NCBI GenBank assembly: GCA_964452575.1
Contig: CAYVMN010000117.1
Location: 1 to 14,750, forward strand
DNA: 14,750 nucleotides
Origin: CAYVMN01 sp964452575
Lineage (GTDB): Bacteria > Desulfobacterota > DSM-4660 > Desulfatiglandales > Desulfatiglandaceae
Direction of reading: 5' to 3'
In this document: positions 12,844 to 14,750 of the stretch, piece after piece
Numbering within the stretch: position 1 is the stretch's first letter
Layout: each line of letters opens with the position of its first letter
Notes under the pieces: generated by a model
What the model saw: the letters and a program-made list of their open reading frames with translations, nothing else
The model's database searches: none
What the model was told of the DNA's origin: nothing
Program-made: the position numbers and the translations under genes

Positions 12844-14750
12844 TTAAAATGTCTCAGCATCCCGGATTTTCAGATTGGCCCTCATGGTGGTGGTCCGGCC
12901 GTCTTCGTATGTAAAGGTCGCTTCCACGTCAACGCTGTCTTTACCCGTGTAAAGGGCTTCTATGAGATTGCCGTATTTTTCAGCAACAAACTTCCTTCTC
13001 ACCTTTCGGGTCCGGGTGATTTCCCCGTCGTCCGGGTTGAGCTCCTTGTGCAATAGCAAGAACCTCTTGATCTGGGCCCCTTTGATCTGGGGATCCTGGC
13101 TCAGGCTCTCGTTTACTCGCTTGATTTCAGTATCTATGAGGTCATATACTTCGGGTTTCTGGGCAAGATCCGTATAGCTGGTATAGGCGATATGTCTCCT
13201 TTCGGCCCAGTTTCCCACAGCCCCATAATCGATATCGATGAACGTGGTCACATAGTCCCTCCCCATTCCGTGGGCCACGGCTTCCTTGATAAAGGGACAG
13301 AATTTCAGCTTGTTCTCGATATATTTAGGGGCAAACATGGTGCCATCACGTAACTTACTGACATCCTTTGCCCGGTCTATGATCTTGAGGTGTCCATGAT
13401 CTGTCAGATATCCCGCATCACCAGAATGGACCCACCCCTCTTCAAGGGTCTCTTTTGTCGCCTCCGGGTTTTTAAAATATCCCTGGAAGACACCGGGGCT
13501 CTTATACATCACCTCCCCATTGTCGGATATCTTAATCTCCAGCTCGGGAATCGGTTTCCCCACGGTTTCAAGGTCAATATCGTCATCCTTTTGAATAGAG
13601 ATTATGGCACTGCTCTCGGTCATCCCGTAAACCTGTTTCAGGTTGACGCCCAGAGAGCGGAAGAATTCAAATATCTCCGGGCCGATCGCCTCTCCTGCCG
13701 TATAGGCGATGCGGACCCCCCTCATGCCGAGATTATCTACGAGAGGCCCGTAGACGAGGACCTTACCCAAATGATAAAGGATTCTTAGACCGAATGGGAC
13801 AGGTTTATGGGAAATCTTCAATTTTTCCACCCTGCTTGCCAGATTCAAGAAGAAGTGAAACATCTTTTGTTTAATCCGGGCCGCATCCTCCATCTTGATC
13901 ATGACCTGGGTGAGGATGTTTTCCCATATCCGCGGGGGGGCAAAGAGATATGTCGGACCAATCTCTCTCATATCATTTAACACGGTTGAGGTATCTTCCG
14001 GGCAATTGACTCTGAATCCGGCGACAAAGGCCTCACCATATGAAAATATGTGGTCGCCGATCCAGGCCATGGGAAGATAGGCCATGACCTCTTCTTCTTG
14101 TAGCCCTTCCGTTTCAACAGCGTTTTTGGCAGTGGTCATAATATTTCGATGGGTGAGCATGACGCCCTTTGGATTGCCGGTCGTACCTGAAGTATAGGCG
14201 ATGATGGCGAGGTCATCCGGATTCACCTTGTTTACTTCATCCATGAAATAGCTCGGGTGCTCTTTGGCAAATCTACGGCCTTTTTCCTGGATATCCGTGA
14301 AGGGTATGAGCCAGTCATGCTTGTAGTTTCCGAGCCCCCTGGGATCATCATAAATGACGTATTCGAGCCTCGGGACCTCCTTTTTTAATACCATGAGCTT
14401 GTCAGTTTGTTCCTGGTCCTCTGCCAGGGCGAATCTGCACTCCGAGTGATCCACGATATAGTGAAGCTCCGTGTGTATGGCATCCTGATAAAGGGGGACA
14501 GGGACGCCACCCAGGCACTGACAGGCCGCAAGGCCCCAGTAAAGCTGTGGCCGGTTATCCCCGATGATGGCCATTTTATCACCCCTCTTAAAGCCCAGAG
14601 ACGCGAGACCGAGGGCGAAATCCTTCACCTGATCAAGGTAGTCTTGCCATGAGTAGGACTGCCATATACCATAGTCTTTCTCTCGCATGGCCACCTTATT
14701 GTGACCATATTTCTGTGCGTTATGCAGCAGTATGTGTGGAAAGGTCTTGG
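12844..14750 (-). CDS. AMP-forming acyl-CoA synthetase (5' end outside window)
   Basis: The frame stays open to the right edge, and the 18 codons beyond the internal GTG at 14694 read FPHILLHNAQKYGHNKVAMR, the conserved N-terminus of long-chain/aryl acyl-CoA ligases. The gene is therefore truncated by the window and 14694 is not its start; 634 residues are visible. Motifs, numbered from that GTG: phosphate-binding YTSGTTGNPKGVMLTHRN (167-184), YGMTESSA (356-363), GWVHSGDAGYLTDHG (420-434) and, near the end, GEITRTRKVRR with the likely catalytic Lys564. It would convert a carboxylate, ATP and CoA into acyl-CoA, AMP and pyrophosphate in the cytoplasm. It heads, or is upstream in, the livGHM operon with 14 bases to livG. 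The substrate could be a medium/long-chain or aromatic acid and is not decided by sequence. Confidence 0.94.
   Translation of the reverse strand, partial: KTFPHILLHNAQKYGHNKVAMREKDYGIWQSYSWQDYLDQVKDFALGLASLGFKRGDKMAIIGDNRPQLYWGLAACQCLGGVPVPLYQDAIHTELHYIVDHSECRFALAEDQEQTDKLMVLKKEVPRLEYVIYDDPRGLGNYKHDWLIPFTDIQEKGRRFAKEHPSYFMDEVNKVNPDDLAIIAYTSGTTGNPKGVMLTHRNIMTTAKNAVETEGLQEEEVMAYLPMAWIGDHIFSYGEAFVAGFRVNCPEDTSTVLNDMREIGPTYLFAPPRIWENILTQVMIKMEDAARIKQKMFHFFLNLASRVEKLKISHKPVPFGLRILYHLGKVLVYGPLVDNLGMRGVRIAYTAGEAIGPEIFEFFRSLGVNLKQVYGMTESSAIISIQKDDDIDLETVGKPIPELEIKISDNGEVMYKSPGVFQGYFKNPEATKETLEEGWVHSGDAGYLTDHGHLKIIDRAKDVSKLRDGTMFAPKYIENKLKFCPFIKEAVAHGMGRDYVTTFIDIDYGAVGNWAERRHIAYTSYTDLAQKPEVYDLIDTEIKRVNESLSQDPQIKGAQIKRFLLLHKELNPDDGEITRTRKVRRKFVAEKYGNLIEALYTGKDSVDVEATFTYEDGRTTTMRANLKIRDAETF

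Noticed and set aside
14692..14694. GTG as the start of the CoA ligase
   Set aside because: The upstream in-frame codons encode conserved ligase residues up to the window edge, so the true start lies outside the window.

Overview
The window looks like a chromosomal fragment of an anaerobic, fatty-acid- or aromatic-acid-degrading bacterium. The most likely source is a sulfate-reducing or syntrophic lineage of the Desulfobacterota (former Deltaproteobacteria). This is inferred from gene content: an electron-transfer flavoprotein pair beside an acyl-CoA dehydrogenase, a crotonase, a corrinoid methyltransferase pair, and a Liv-type ABC importer in one operon with an AMP-forming CoA ligase. Intergenic DNA made of recurring G-poor words such as 'aaacaaattccaa' also fits my recollection of that phylum. 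No rRNA, tRNA or marker gene is present to fix the taxonomy.

Layout. Positions 1-183 are non-coding. From 184 to 3490, three minus-strand genes read acyl-CoA dehydrogenase (3490-2345), then etfB (2001-1204) and etfA (1185-184). The dehydrogenase is separated from etfB by about 340 bases of repeat-rich spacer. A 364-base divergent spacer (3491-3854) leads to plus-strand genes: a receiver-only response regulator with an unassigned tail (3855-4379) and a crotonase (4462-5232). A second spacer of about 520 bases (5233-5751) contains inverted copies of the first spacer's words, a candidate miniature inverted-repeat element (5333-5541) and several nested stems. After it come a URO-D-family methyltransferase (5752-6891) and a corrinoid-binding protein (6929-7591). 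These stop 3 bases from the end of a long convergent minus-strand cluster. That cluster reads, from the right edge: CoA ligase (truncated by the window end at 14750), livG, livH, livM, livK, livF.

How the genes may work together (inference). The importer would take up a carboxylic acid and the co-transcribed ligase would convert it to its CoA thioester. The dehydrogenase, crotonase and ETF would then oxidise acyl-CoA intermediates. The methyltransferase and corrinoid protein resemble the first half of an O-demethylase or methylamine-type methyl transfer system, so a methoxylated aromatic acid is one substrate to consider. The methyl-acceptor methyltransferase and the corrinoid activator are not in the window.

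No clearly new system is visible. The points most worth a second look are: a dehydrogenase that appears to lack the catalytic glutamate at both usual places; an ETF beta subunit with bifurcating-type motifs; the response regulator embedded among acyl-CoA genes; the mosaic intergenic repeats and the MITE-like element; and a well-placed start signal after the corrinoid gene that runs into a stop after 15 codons.
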